This document shows positions 9,188-20,259 of a DNA stretch of 62,931 nt, piece after piece. The DNA is taken from positions 1 to 62,931 of the forward strand of contig JAAVFJ010000078.1 in NCBI GenBank assembly GCA_014800845.1, written 5' to 3'. Position 1 is the first letter of the stretch, and each line of letters begins with the position of its first letter. The position numbers and the translations under genes were made by a program. The stretch is from Bacteroidales bacterium (GTDB lineage: Bacteria; Bacteroidota; Bacteroidia; Bacteroidales; Muribaculaceae). The notes under the pieces are model-generated. The model worked only from the letters and a program-made list of their open reading frames with translations, made no database searches and was not told the origin of the DNA.

Positions 9188-9219
9188 TTTTCCCGTTTTA
9201 AGTTTTTTTAGTACCTTTG
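9188..9219 (+). promoter_or_regulatory. promoter of the nuo/atp operon
   Basis: TACCTTTG at 9212-9219 is a perfect -7 box, with TTT at 9188-9190 at 21 bp spacing. It is the only convincing promoter upstream of nuoA. I found no comparable TAnnTTTG element in the nuoH-atpD (13106-13193) or atpG-nuoI (20234-20259) junctions. Confidence 0.7.
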
Positions 9220-9230
9220 CACTCAGAACT

Positions 9231-9248
9231 TCCCGACTCACATCGGGA
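9231..9248 (+). promoter_or_regulatory. small hairpin in nuoA leader
   Basis: TCCCGA (9231-9236) and TCGGGA (9243-9248) form a perfect 6-bp stem within the predicted leader of roughly 70 nt. It could stabilise the 5' end of the long transcript. Confidence 0.4.
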
Positions 9249-9293
9249 TTCATTGCCAAGAATCTATAACATACTAATTTACAGATAGATAAT

Positions 9294-9665
9294 ATGAACC
9301 TTCTCTTAGGCATAAGTAACGGCGACCTGGCTATCACCGCGGTTCTCACCGGTATAGGCCTCGTATTTGCCGCTCTCTTAATTGCCAGATTGATTTCACC
9401 GCGCAGTTTTTCGGTGAAAAAATCTGAGCCTTACGAATGTGGTATCCCTACCCGCGGCGAATCAATGCTGCAATTTAAGGTGGGCTATTATCTCTTCGCC
9501 ATTCTCTTCCTTATCTTCGATGTGGAGACTGTATTCCTCTACCCCTGGGCGGTAATCTGTCGTTCACTCGGTCCCAATGGTCTTATAGCCATTGCGGTAT
9601 TCATGTTTATATTAATCTTGGGCCTTGCTTACGCTTGGCGGAAAGGAGCTCTTAAATGGCAGTAA
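9294..9665 (+). CDS. nuoA: NADH-quinone oxidoreductase subunit A
   Basis: A 123-residue membrane subunit of complex I with three transmembrane helices (about 9-31, 62-84, 90-113). The conserved segment SEPYECGIPTRGESMLQFKVGYYLFAILFLIFD (as SEPYECG, then FLIFDVETVFLYPWA) is diagnostic; its acidic residues sit at the proton-channel entry. It opens an operon whose complex I lacks the NuoEFG input module. Its end overlaps nuoB by 10 bases, implying coupled translation. Confidence 0.96.
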   Translation: MNLLLGISNGDLAITAVLTGIGLVFAALLIARLISPRSFSVKKSEPYECGIPTRGESMLQFKVGYYLFAILFLIFDVETVFLYPWAVICRSLGPNGLIAIAVFMFILILGLAYAWRKGALKWQ

Positions 9666-10273
9666 AATCACCCGCAATTCGCTCCATGAAGCATGAAGAC
9701 TTCAAGGACAACGAATATATTGACAAACTCGTAGAGGAGCTGAACGCCACCGGTGCTAACGTGATGGTAGGCAAGCTTGACCAGCTTATAAACTGGGGAC
9801 GTGCCAACTCTCTGTGGCCCCTTTGCTTCGGTACTTCTTGCTGTGCGATTGAGTTTATGTGTCTCGGCGCAGCTCGTTATGATATGGCTCGTTACGGTGC
9901 TGAGGTAGCACGTAATTCACCCCGCCAGGCCGACTATATAATGGTGCAAGGTACCATTGTTCATCGCATGGCTCCCGTGCTTCGCCGTCTTTACGAACAG
10001 CTCGCTGAACCCCGCTACGTGATAGCATGCGGCGGTTGCGCAGTTTCCGGCGGCCCCTTCAAGAATTCTTACTGCGTGCTTCCCGGTGTTGACAAGATTC
10101 TTCCTGTCGACGTTTACATCCCCGGATGCCCCCCGCGCCCCGAGGCTATGTTCTACGGACTCATGCAGCTCCAGCGTAAGATCAAAGTTCAGAAATTCTT
10201 CGGCGGCGCTAACCGCAAAGAGAAGATTGATGAATTCTTCGCTAAAAACTCTCGCGAGGTAGGCAAATATTAA
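9656..10273 (+). CDS. nuoB: NADH-quinone oxidoreductase subunit B
   Basis: A 205-residue subunit at the arm-membrane junction that holds the terminal [4Fe-4S] cluster N2, the direct electron donor to quinone. Ligand motifs are complete: GTSCCAIEFM (Cys62, Cys63), GGCAVSGG (Cys128) and PGCPPRPEA (Cys158). The ATG overlaps the end of nuoA. The N-terminal extension of about 40 residues before the conserved core is usual in this phylum. Confidence 0.97.
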   Translation: MAVKSPAIRSMKHEDFKDNEYIDKLVEELNATGANVMVGKLDQLINWGRANSLWPLCFGTSCCAIEFMCLGAARYDMARYGAEVARNSPRQADYIMVQGTIVHRMAPVLRRLYEQLAEPRYVIACGGCAVSGGPFKNSYCVLPGVDKILPVDVYIPGCPPRPEAMFYGLMQLQRKIKVQKFFGGANRKEKIDEFFAKNSREVGKY

Positions 10274-10339
10274 GAAGTCGTCAGACTATTTTATCTCTCT
10301 CTAACTAACATCCATTACTCAGCATTACACCAAAATATA

Positions 10340-11971
10340 ATGGCTAATTTACAAGATAAAATCAGCAAAATCTGCCCCTCTGCCACATTCGCAGAAGGTC
10401 AGGATCTGCTCGTTTCTGTGCCCGAAAAGGACTGGCGCAAGCTGGCTGTGGCATTGAAAGAGGATGCTGATCTTGATTTTGATGTTCTCACCGCTCTTAT
10501 CGGCATGGACTGGAAGGAGTCTCTCGGTGTGATTTATTACTTCACTTCTACCTCTCACAACTGGGAAATGCTCTCAGTGAAAGTTGAGGTGACCGACCGT
10601 GAGAAACCCATGATTCACTCCGTGAGTGACCTGTGGAAAGTAGCAAACTTCCAGGAGCGCGAAGTCTATGACTTCTATGGTATTGAATTTATCGGTCATC
10701 CTGACATGCGCCGTTTCTTCCTTCGCAACGACTGGGTAGGCTACCCTCTGCGTAAGGACTACGATGCTAATCCCGATATCAATCCCATCCGTATGGAGGA
10801 TGAGGAGAATGAAGATGATTCTCACACTCTTGTAGAGATGCCCGACGGCTCTGTGAAGCGCGTTGAGACTAAGGTATTTGCTCCCGAGGATTATGTAGTT
10901 AACATCGGTCCTCAGCACCCCTCTACTCACGGTGTAATGCGTTTCCGCGCAGCTATTGATGGCGAAACCGTGACAAAAGTAGATGTTGTTTCCGGTTACA
11001 TCCATCGCGGTATCGAGAAACTCTCTGAAGGTCTCACTTATCCTCAGACTCTGCATTTCACAGATCGTATGGACTACATGTCCGCTCACATGAATCGTCA
11101 CTGTCTGTGCATGTGTATAGAAAAGGCCCTCGGTCTTGAGGTACCCCGCCGTGCTCAGGTTATCCGCACGATGATGGATGAGCTGATGCGTATCTCTTCC
11201 CACCTGCTTGCTTTCGGTTGTACCTCAATGGATATGGGTGCCACCACTTGCTTCTTCTACGGTTTCCGCGAGCGCGAAATGGTGCTTGACATCTTCGAGA
11301 AGACTTGCGGTGCCCGCATGAGCATGAACTACAATGTAATAGGTGGTGTGATTGCTGACCTTCACCCCGATTTCGTAAAGGATGTGAAAGCACTTTGCGC
11401 AGCAATGCCTAAGGCCCTCAAGGAATACCATAAGGTGTTTAGCGGCAATGTGATTGCCAAGAACCGTATGGTTGGCGTAGGTATGCTCTCTAAAGAAGAC
11501 GCAATCAACTACGATATTACCGGTCCTTCCGGTCGTGGTTCTAACTGGAGCTGCGACACCCGTAAGAAGCACCCCTACAGCGTTTATCCCGAGCTTCAGT
11601 TTGAAGAGGTGCTTGAGGATGGCTGCGATTCTTATGCTCGCTACATGGTGCGCATGCGTGAGATGGAGGAGAGTGTTAAAATCCTTGAGCAGTTGGTAGA
11701 CAACATTCCTGAGGGCGAAATCCGTTGTCAGGTGCCAAAGATTGTAAAGCTCCCAGAGGGCCGCTGGTATCAGCAGGTAGAGGCAAGCCGCGGTGCTTTT
11801 GGTGTTTACATTGAAAGTAAGGGTGAAAAGACACCTTACCGTCTGCACTTCCAGAGCCCCTGCTTCAATCTCGTAGGTGTTATGGACCTCACCTGTAAGG
11901 GTAATATGATTGCTGACCTTATTGTGATTGGTGCGGCTCTTGACTTCGTAATCCCCGATATTGACCGATAA
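10340..11971 (+). CDS. nuoCD: fused NADH-quinone oxidoreductase subunit C/D
   Basis: A 543-residue fusion of NuoC (about residues 1-150; motif VANFQEREVYDFYGI) and NuoD (about 175-543; NIGPQHPSTHGVMRF, then GYIHRGIEKL, and DIDR at the C-terminus). NuoD forms the quinone-binding cavity with NuoB; its His and Tyr region is within the HPSTHG block. The linker at about 150-175 is acidic. The C/D fusion is known in enterobacteria and Bacteroidota. It lies 66 bp after nuoB with no terminator. Confidence 0.97.
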   Translation: MANLQDKISKICPSATFAEGQDLLVSVPEKDWRKLAVALKEDADLDFDVLTALIGMDWKESLGVIYYFTSTSHNWEMLSVKVEVTDREKPMIHSVSDLWKVANFQEREVYDFYGIEFIGHPDMRRFFLRNDWVGYPLRKDYDANPDINPIRMEDEENEDDSHTLVEMPDGSVKRVETKVFAPEDYVVNIGPQHPSTHGVMRFRAAIDGETVTKVDVVSGYIHRGIEKLSEGLTYPQTLHFTDRMDYMSAHMNRHCLCMCIEKALGLEVPRRAQVIRTMMDELMRISSHLLAFGCTSMDMGATTCFFYGFREREMVLDIFEKTCGARMSMNYNVIGGVIADLHPDFVKDVKALCAAMPKALKEYHKVFSGNVIAKNRMVGVGMLSKEDAINYDITGPSGRGSNWSCDTRKKHPYSVYPELQFEEVLEDGCDSYARYMVRMREMEESVKILEQLVDNIPEGEIRCQVPKIVKLPEGRWYQQVEASRGAFGVYIESKGEKTPYRLHFQSPCFNLVGVMDLTCKGNMIADLIVIGAALDFVIPDIDR

Positions 11972-12028
11972 AAGGCCGTCTCTACTTTAGAATATATTTA
12001 GCCACTTAATAGAATCCTGATAATAGTT

Positions 12029-13105
12029 ATGTTTGACTTTAGTGTAGTCACCACTTGGATTAATAACCTGCTCACGAGCTGCATGCCCGGTTGGGCAGCC
12101 GTGCTCATAGAGTGCGTGATTATTGCACTTTGTGTTTTGGGCGCTTACACAGTATTGGCACTGTTCTATATACTCTACGAGCGTAAACTTTGCGCATGGT
12201 TCCAATGTCGCCTCGGCCCTATGCGTGTGGGCTACTGGGGTCTCCTTCAGGTCTTTGCAGATATGTTTAAGATTCTGATCAAAGAGCTTATCCCCCTGAA
12301 AGGCACAGATAAATTCCTGTTTAAGCTTGCTCCTTACATAATTATTACTGCTTCCGTAACAATGCTCGCCTGTCTTCCCTGGGGGCGCGGTATGCAGATA
12401 ATTAATTATAACATAGGTATTTTCTTCATACTTGCCGTAAGCTCCGTAGGCATACTCGGCATCCTGCTCGCAGGCTGGGCATCAAACAATAAGTACACTC
12501 TTATCGGTGCCATGCGTTCCGGTGCTCAGATGGTCAGCTACGAACTCTCTCTCGGCCTCGCCATCATAACAATGGTAGTGTTTGCCGGCACCATGAATAT
12601 TGAAGAAATCGTGTGGGCTCAGAATCGCGGCTGGTTCATATTCACCGGTCACATTCCGGCAATCATTGCTTGCTTGATTTATATTATAGCTGCTACTGCC
12701 GAAACTAACCGTGGTCCCTTTGACCTTCCCGAGGCTGAGCACGAACTTACCGCCGGTTATCACACCGAGTATTCAGGTATCCACTTCGGCTTCTTCTATC
12801 TTGCAGAATATCTTAACCTGTTCATAGTTTCAGGCATAGCTTCTCTCATGTTCCTCGGTGGTTGGATGCCCTTCCATGTTAACGGCTGGGATGGCTTCAA
12901 TGAAGTAATGAACTATCTCCCCGGTATTGTCTGGTTCATAGGTAAAGCATTCTTCATTTCCTTTGTAATCATTTGGTTCAAATGGACCTTCCCCCGCGTG
13001 CGTATTGACCAGATGCTTGCTCTCGAGTGGAAGTACTTGATGCCTCTGGCACTTGCCAACCTCGTGCTGATGGCTCTTTGCACCACACTCGGCTGGCACT
13101 TCTAA
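12029..13105 (+). CDS. nuoH: NADH-quinone oxidoreductase subunit H
   Basis: A 358-residue integral membrane subunit with about eight helices that shapes the quinone channel and couples it to the proton pumps. Recognisable blocks are YERKLCAWFQCRLGPMRVG, AETNRGPFDLPEAEHELTAGYHTEYSG (as AETNRGPFDLPEAE, then TAGYHTEYSG) and FVIIWFKWTFPRVRIDQ. In a usual nuo operon nuoI follows; here eight ATP synthase genes come first. Confidence 0.97.
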   Translation: MFDFSVVTTWINNLLTSCMPGWAAVLIECVIIALCVLGAYTVLALFYILYERKLCAWFQCRLGPMRVGYWGLLQVFADMFKILIKELIPLKGTDKFLFKLAPYIIITASVTMLACLPWGRGMQIINYNIGIFFILAVSSVGILGILLAGWASNNKYTLIGAMRSGAQMVSYELSLGLAIITMVVFAGTMNIEEIVWAQNRGWFIFTGHIPAIIACLIYIIAATAETNRGPFDLPEAEHELTAGYHTEYSGIHFGFFYLAEYLNLFIVSGIASLMFLGGWMPFHVNGWDGFNEVMNYLPGIVWFIGKAFFISFVIIWFKWTFPRVRIDQMLALEWKYLMPLALANLVLMALCTTLGWHF

Positions 13106-13136
13106 GCCGATAAAGCTCTTAAATCTAAACCTAAAG

Positions 13137-13149
13137 AGTGATAATCACT
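13137..13149 (+). promoter_or_regulatory. dyad in the nuoH-atpD junction
   Basis: AGTGATAATCACT is a 13-bp dyad (6-bp arms, one central base) in the 88-bp gap between nuoH and atpD. It might be a regulator site or a small RNA hairpin. No promoter box is next to it. Confidence 0.3.
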
Positions 13150-13151
13150 AA

Positions 13152-14693
<1,542 letters not shown>

Positions 14694-14740
14694 TATCTAC
14701 ACTGCTGACTGATTAATAACACTGTTTTCCTGAAAACACT

Positions 14741-14977
14741 ATGACACTTAAAGTTATATCCGCTGAAAAAATTCTCTTTGAAGGTGAAGTAAATTCAGTT
14801 ACTCTGCCTGGCGAACTGGGTAGTTTCACTGTCTTGAAAAACCACGCTTCACTTATCTCAGTTTTAGTAAGCGGTAAATTGGCTTTTACCACTATGGACG
14901 GTAAACCGGAAATGATGTCTATTAGCAGTGGTATCGCTGACATTGACAATAATGTTATTTCAGTCTGTGTTTATTAA
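14741..14977 (+). CDS. atpC: ATP synthase F1 subunit epsilon, short form
   Basis: A 78-residue epsilon subunit consisting only of the N-terminal beta-sandwich (LPGELGSFTVLKNHASLISVL is the family core, residues 23-43 or so). The C-terminal helical hairpin that inhibits ATP hydrolysis in E. coli and Bacillus enzymes (about 135 residues in total) is absent. The TAA at 14975-14977 is followed by 46 noncoding bases before atpB, so it is not a frameshifted long form. It follows atpD after 47 bp. Confidence 0.92.
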   Translation: MTLKVISAEKILFEGEVNSVTLPGELGSFTVLKNHASLISVLVSGKLAFTTMDGKPEMMSISSGIADIDNNVISVCVY

Positions 14978-15023
14978 ATTAGCTATTAACCAACAGCTTT
15001 AGCTTGTAACTTCTGGTTTTGCA

Positions 15024-16307
15024 ATGACCAACAAAAGTTTAAGATCACGTTTATTACTTCTCATGGCGTTCATCTTTGGTGGACTCGCTACTCCGTGTGC
15101 TTTTGCCGAAGAACATAATGAGGAGGATAAGCTTGATGTAAAAGAGATAATATTCGAACATCTGGGCGACGGTTACGGCTGGGAGGTGCCTTTTGTGCAT
15201 CAATATCGTATTCCCCTGCCTGTCATTGTCAAAGCCAATGACGGTTCGTGGCACTGTTTTTCATCTTCAAGACTGACAGAGCTCATTGAAACTGAAGACA
15301 TGAATACCGGCAAGAAGCAGCATCACCTCGTGTCTGTTCCGGTATATGTCAAGAAGGGAGATAAGGATTATACTTTCTATTTGTCAAAATCCGAAAAGAA
15401 TAAGAATAAGGTCGTGCAGCTACTGCCTGCAGCTGATGCGGATGCGGCGATTGACAAGATTGATGAAAAGAATAATCTTCCCGAATTTGTAGACGTAGAA
15501 GGTGTTAAATACACTGAGTATAAGCCTTTTGATATCTCTATAACAAAAAATGTACTTGCTCTCATTATTGCTGCCATAGTTGTGACATTGATGATGATGA
15601 GTGTAGTAAGATGGTATCGTCGTAACGGAATGAAAGCTCCACGAAAAGGAACAGCCTTTCTTGAGATGCTTGTAGAATTCATTTATGATGGCGTAATCAA
15701 GAATACGTTGGGTAAGCGTGCGCCTAAGTATGCTCCGTACCTGCTCACGGCATTTTTCTTCATTCTCGTTATGAACCTGCTCGGGTTGATAGTGATTTTC
15801 CCGGGCGGTGCGAACCTTACCGGCAATATAGCAATCACAATCGTACTTGCCGTTCTCACATTTATTGTAACCAATATCAACGGTAACAAGCATTACTGGA
15901 AGGAAATCTTTTGGCCTGATGTGCCACTCTTCTTGAAGTTCCCTCTCCCGATAATGCAGTTTATTGAGATCTTCGGTATTTTCACTAAGCCGGCAGCACT
16001 TTGCGTTCGTCTGTTTGCTAACATGATGGGCGGCCACATGATTGTGATCACTCTCATTCTTCTGATATTCATATTCGCAGCCTTTGGTGCAGCTGTAGCA
16101 AGTGGCGTAACAGTAGTTTCTTTGCTGTTCAGCATATTTATGCTGCTGCTTGATGTGCTTGTCAGCTTCATCCAGGCATACGTATTCACAATGCTTTCTA
16201 CAATCTTTATCTCTCTCTCAACTGAGGAGCATGAAGAGCATGCCGCTCACAAGGAAGAGATAAGGACTCCCGAAATTTCTGTTTCTTCGGAAACTAAAAC
16301 AGCTTAA
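15024..16307 (+). CDS. atpB: ATP synthase Fo subunit a with secreted N-terminal domain
   Basis: A 427-residue subunit a. Residues 1-28 look like a cleavable signal peptide (ending TPCAFA). Residues 29-170 form an extra hydrophilic domain, which would lie in the periplasm. The usual subunit a follows from about 172 with five or six helices. The proton-path arginine is Arg329 in CVRLFANMMGGH. The tail is charged (EEHEEHAAHKEE). The long N-terminus is known in Bacteroidota. Its function is unclear to me. No separate atpI-like gene is present between atpC and atpB. Confidence 0.95.
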   Translation: MTNKSLRSRLLLLMAFIFGGLATPCAFAEEHNEEDKLDVKEIIFEHLGDGYGWEVPFVHQYRIPLPVIVKANDGSWHCFSSSRLTELIETEDMNTGKKQHHLVSVPVYVKKGDKDYTFYLSKSEKNKNKVVQLLPAADADAAIDKIDEKNNLPEFVDVEGVKYTEYKPFDISITKNVLALIIAAIVVTLMMMSVVRWYRRNGMKAPRKGTAFLEMLVEFIYDGVIKNTLGKRAPKYAPYLLTAFFFILVMNLLGLIVIFPGGANLTGNIAITIVLAVLTFIVTNINGNKHYWKEIFWPDVPLFLKFPLPIMQFIEIFGIFTKPAALCVRLFANMMGGHMIVITLILLIFIFAAFGAAVASGVTVVSLLFSIFMLLLDVLVSFIQAYVFTMLSTIFISLSTEEHEEHAAHKEEIRTPEISVSSETKTA

Positions 16308-16318
16308 ATAAAAACTAA

Positions 16319-16585
<267 letters not shown>

Positions 16586-16593
16586 TAGGGAGA

Positions 16594-16624
16594 TATCCGC
16601 CACCGATTTGAAAGGTGGCGGATA
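16594..16624 (+). promoter_or_regulatory. intercistronic stem-loop after atpE
   Basis: TATCCGCCACC (16594-16604) pairs perfectly with GGTGGCGGATA (16614-16624), an 11-bp stem with a 9-nt loop. It begins 9 bp after the atpE stop and 40 bp before atpF. It has no following T-run, so it is unlikely to terminate. It more likely marks an RNA-processing or 3'-stabilising site. Confidence 0.7.
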
Positions 16625-16663
16625 CCCTAAAGCAACTTACTTCCCACTTCTAAGATATTTAAC

Positions 16664-17158
16664 ATGGAATTATTCACGCCGGATTTTGGCTTGATTTTTT
16701 GGATGTTCATTGCCTTCCTGTTGCTTTTTCTGGCTCTCAGGAAATGGGCTTGGCCTGTCATTATCAAAAGCATGGAGGACCGTGCAGATCTCATTGATAA
16801 GGGTGTTGAATATGCTCAAAATGCCAAAGAACAGCTTGATGGTGCTCGTAAAGAGGCAGCCAAGTATATAGCTGAGGCACAAAAACAGCAGGCAGATATT
16901 CTTCGCGATGCTGCAAAAATCAAGACTCAGATTATCGATGAGGCTCGTAGCCAGGCTGCTCTTGAGGCTCAGAAGGTGATGGATGCTGCCAAGCTCTCGA
17001 TTGAGCAGTCACGCAAGGAGGCTGAGTTGCAGTTTAAGAATGAAGTAGGCAAATTCTCAATTGAAATTGCTGAAAAGATGATGCGTCAGCAGATGTCATC
17101 AGATAATGCGCAGGTTCAGCTTGTAAATAAATTGTTAGACGAAATCGAGAAGAACTAA
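16664..17158 (+). CDS. atpF: ATP synthase Fo subunit b
   Basis: A 164-residue peripheral-stalk subunit. One N-terminal membrane helix (about 8-27) is followed by a long charged, Ala-rich coiled coil (about 40-150) with few helix breakers. Length and composition match bacterial b subunits. It lies 6 bp before atpH. Confidence 0.94.
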   Translation: MELFTPDFGLIFWMFIAFLLLFLALRKWAWPVIIKSMEDRADLIDKGVEYAQNAKEQLDGARKEAAKYIAEAQKQQADILRDAAKIKTQIIDEARSQAALEAQKVMDAAKLSIEQSRKEAELQFKNEVGKFSIEIAEKMMRQQMSSDNAQVQLVNKLLDEIEKN

Positions 17159-17164
17159 AAAGAA

Positions 17165-17710
17165 ATGAATGCCGGTCTGATACCTCATCGTTACGCCAAG
17201 GCGCTTTATAAACTCGCTATTGAGCAGAACACCACTCAGAAGGTGTATGATGAAATGCTTAATGTAGTAAGGGCTTTTGAAGAGAATCCCTCACTCCAGA
17301 AAGTTCTTCTGAATCCTTCAGTGAGCAATGCTGATAAAAGCAAGCTGCTCATAACAGCTGCCGGTCCTGATGCCGGTAATGATTATAAAGGCTTTGTCAG
17401 ACTTATTATTGACAATAAGCGTGAGGAGTTTGCCTATGAAATGGCTTTGGCCTATCGCGACATCTATCGCAACGCCAACAACATTTCTAAGGTGACAATT
17501 ACCACAGCTATGGAATTGCCTGACGATGAAATGACAAAATTGAAGGCATTGATTCTTAAATCTTTTCCTGACAGAAAGCTTGAATTTGCAACCAAAATTG
17601 ACAAGGACATTATCGGTGGATTCATCATCGATGTGGATCAAGTCAGAATGGATGCATCAATCAGCAACGAGATAGAAACTTTACGACAAAAACTCTTAAG
17701 CACGAAATAA
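17165..17710 (+). CDS. atpH: ATP synthase F1 subunit delta
   Basis: A 181-residue subunit that joins the peripheral stalk to F1. The N-terminus [20 protein letters not shown] and the C-terminal block [20 protein letters not shown] (a GG(F/L)xxxxxxxxxDxS signature) are typical. It ends one base before atpA starts, so translation is likely coupled. Confidence 0.95.
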   Translation: MNAGLIPHRYAKALYKLAIEQNTTQKVYDEMLNVVRAFEENPSLQKVLLNPSVSNADKSKLLITAAGPDAGNDYKGFVRLIIDNKREEFAYEMALAYRDIYRNANNISKVTITTAMELPDDEMTKLKALILKSFPDRKLEFATKIDKDIIGGFIIDVDQVRMDASISNEIETLRQKLLSTK

Positions 17711-17711
17711 G

Positions 17712-19295
17712 ATGCTCAACCCAAGCGAGATATCAGATATTTTAAAACAGCAGTTGGCAGATGTCAACTCTAAGGCCCATTTTGAAGAGGTAGGCACAGT
17801 ATTGTCAGTTGGCGACGGTGTTGCCCACGTCTACGGACTTGAGAATGTGCGCTCAAACGAATTGGTTGAATTTGAGAACGGCGTGAAAGGTATCGCGCTC
17901 AACCTCGAAGAAAGCAATGTGGGCGTTGTGCTGCTTAATAATGTAAACAAGGTGACCGAAAACATGTCGGTACGTCGTACGGGTGACATCGCATCTATTC
18001 CTGTAGGTGAGGGTCTGTTCGGTCGCGTAATCAACATTCTCGGTGAACCCATTGATGGCAAAGGACCTATAAGCGGCGAGCGCATACTGCTTCCTCTGGA
18101 ACGCAAAGCTCCCGGTGTTATCTTCCGTCAGCCTGTGAATCAGCCCCTTCAGACCGGTCTTAAGGCTGTTGACGCCATGATTCCTATCGGACGTGGCCAG
18201 CGTGAGCTCATCATCGGTGACCGTCAGATCGGTAAGACTGCTATCGCAATCGACACCATCATTAATCAGCGTAAGAACTTTGAAGCCGGCAAGCCCGTGT
18301 TCTGTATATACGTAGCTATCGGTCAGAAGGCCTCTACTATAGCCTCTATTGTTCACACCTTAGAGGAACATGGAGCTATGGATTATACAGTCGTTGTAGG
18401 TGCTTCTGCTTCTGACTCCGCCTCAATGCGCTATTACGCACCCTTTGCCGGTGTAGCAATTGGTGAGTATATCCGTGACACTGGTCGCGATGCCCTCATC
18501 GTTTATGATGACCTTTCAAAGCAGGCAGTAGCTTACCGTGAGATTTCACTCATTCTTAAGCGCCCCTCAGGTCGTGAAGCTTATCCTGGCGATATTTTCT
18601 ACCTCCATTCTCGTCTGCTCGAGCGTGCTGCTAAGATTATCGATAATCAGGAAATCGCAGCTTCTATGAATGACCTCCCCGAGGCTCTTAAGCCTATCGT
18701 AAAAGGTGGTGGTTCTCTCACAGCTCTGCCTATTATTGAGACTCAGGCCGGCGACGTTTCCGCTTACATCCCCACCAACGTTATCTCAATTACCGACGGT
18801 CAGATTTATCTTGAGTCCTCACTTTTCAATCAGGGTATCCGTCCAGCTGTGAACGTGGGTATCTCTGTAAGCCGTGTAGGTGGTAACGCTCAGATTAAGT
18901 GTATGAAGAAGGTGGCCGGTACGCTTAAGATTGCTCAGGCACAGTTCCGCGAATTGGAATCATTTACCAAATTCGGTGGTGACATTGACCCTGTAACCGC
19001 TAAGGTAATCGACCGCGGACGTAAGAACCAGATGCTTCTTACACAACCTCAGTATCAGCCGTGGGCAGTAGAAGACGAAGTTGCAGTTATCTACTGCGGT
19101 GTTAACGGTCTTCTCGAGGATGTGCCTTTGGAGAAAGTGCATGAATTTGAGCAGTTATTCTTTCAGTTGCTTAAGGCAAAATATCAGAAGGAAGTGCTCG
19201 ATGTGCTTCGCGAAGGTAAGCTCACCCCCGAAGTTGAGGATCTGCTTAAGAAAGCAGCTGCCGAAATTTCAAGCAAATATAAGACTGAGGCATAA
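17712..19295 (+). CDS. atpA: ATP synthase F1 subunit alpha
   Basis: The 527-residue non-catalytic nucleotide-binding subunit of F1. The P-loop GDRQIGKT is at 169-176, and [17 protein letters not shown] carries the family signature. Length is slightly above the usual 500-515, with the extra residues at the C-terminus. It is followed after 47 bp by atpG. Confidence 0.98.
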   Translation: MLNPSEISDILKQQLADVNSKAHFEEVGTVLSVGDGVAHVYGLENVRSNELVEFENGVKGIALNLEESNVGVVLLNNVNKVTENMSVRRTGDIASIPVGEGLFGRVINILGEPIDGKGPISGERILLPLERKAPGVIFRQPVNQPLQTGLKAVDAMIPIGRGQRELIIGDRQIGKTAIAIDTIINQRKNFEAGKPVFCIYVAIGQKASTIASIVHTLEEHGAMDYTVVVGASASDSASMRYYAPFAGVAIGEYIRDTGRDALIVYDDLSKQAVAYREISLILKRPSGREAYPGDIFYLHSRLLERAAKIIDNQEIAASMNDLPEALKPIVKGGGSLTALPIIETQAGDVSAYIPTNVISITDGQIYLESSLFNQGIRPAVNVGISVSRVGGNAQIKCMKKVAGTLKIAQAQFRELESFTKFGGDIDPVTAKVIDRGRKNQMLLTQPQYQPWAVEDEVAVIYCGVNGLLEDVPLEKVHEFEQLFFQLLKAKYQKEVLDVLREGKLTPEVEDLLKKAAAEISSKYKTEA

Positions 19296-19342
19296 TTAAA
19301 CCAACCGGAATAAACTACGAATAAGCCCAACTACCAGGTTAT

Positions 19343-20233
19343 ATGGCAACATTACGCGAACTGAAGACCCGCATTGGCTCCGTCTCATCCAGTGAGAAGA
19401 TCACGGGTGCCATGAAGATGATTTCTTCAGCTAAAGTCCATAAGTTTGAACAAGCGCTTAAGCGTCTGCTCCCTTATCGTGACCAAATAAAATCAATAAT
19501 GGGGCATCTGCTTGATGCTGAAGGTGACTATACCTCACCGCTGATTGAGGCGCGAAATGAGGTAAAGCGTGTGGGCGTGGCTGTGTTTGGAAGTGATGAC
19601 GGCTTATGTGGTGCTTACAATATCAATATCTTCAAGCAGGTAATTATATTGCTTAATCAGCTGCGTGCCAAATATGGTAAGGATATTGAGATTGAGTTGT
19701 ATCCGGTAGGCAAAAAGATAGTACGCCCCTGTGAGAAGATAAAAGGCAATGGAGTAACTGTTACCGTGCCTGATTATGTAAATTCAAAAATGGGGGCTGA
19801 CTCCGTTTCGAAATTTACTTACTCCTTACAGGACAAATTTATAAACGGAGAGCTCGATGAGGTTCATGTCGTGTATGTGAACTTCATCTCGCTCAGCCGT
19901 CAGCGTGTGAAAGATGAGATGCTGTTCCCGATTTCAGCTACTGAATTAACAGAGGGGGCTGACCATCAGGAGCAGAACAAACCTTATCTTTTCGAGCCGG
20001 ACGCTAACACTATTTTCAATAAGGTGCTCCCCATGTTTGTGCTTTCAACCATGCAGGAAATCGCTATTGAAAATCAGGCGTCTGAACAGGCAGCTCGCAT
20101 CATGGCAATGCAAAGCGCTAATGACAATGCAAAGAAGCTGCTTGAAAGTCTGCGCTTAGAGTTCAACAAGTTAAGACAACAAGGAATCACCACTGAGCTT
20201 CTTGATATTCTCGGTGGTCAAGTAGAACAATAA
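19343..20233 (+). CDS. atpG: ATP synthase F1 subunit gamma
   Basis: A 296-residue central-shaft subunit. The N-terminal helix block (RELKTRIGSVSSSEKITGAMKMISSAK, seen as KITGAMKMISSAK) and the C-terminal helix (ITTELLDILGGQVEQ) form the rotor coiled coil. It is the last ATP synthase gene. The nuo genes resume 26 bp later without a terminator. Confidence 0.96.
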   Translation: MATLRELKTRIGSVSSSEKITGAMKMISSAKVHKFEQALKRLLPYRDQIKSIMGHLLDAEGDYTSPLIEARNEVKRVGVAVFGSDDGLCGAYNINIFKQVIILLNQLRAKYGKDIEIELYPVGKKIVRPCEKIKGNGVTVTVPDYVNSKMGADSVSKFTYSLQDKFINGELDEVHVVYVNFISLSRQRVKDEMLFPISATELTEGADHQEQNKPYLFEPDANTIFNKVLPMFVLSTMQEIAIENQASEQAARIMAMQSANDNAKKLLESLRLEFNKLRQQGITTELLDILGGQVEQ

Positions 20234-20259
20234 TCCCTTATCAAAGGAAGAGTTATAGA

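Noticed and set aside
16594-16624. The atpE hairpin as a transcription terminator.
   Set aside because: No T-run follows, and five more ATP synthase or nuo units downstream have no promoter of their own.
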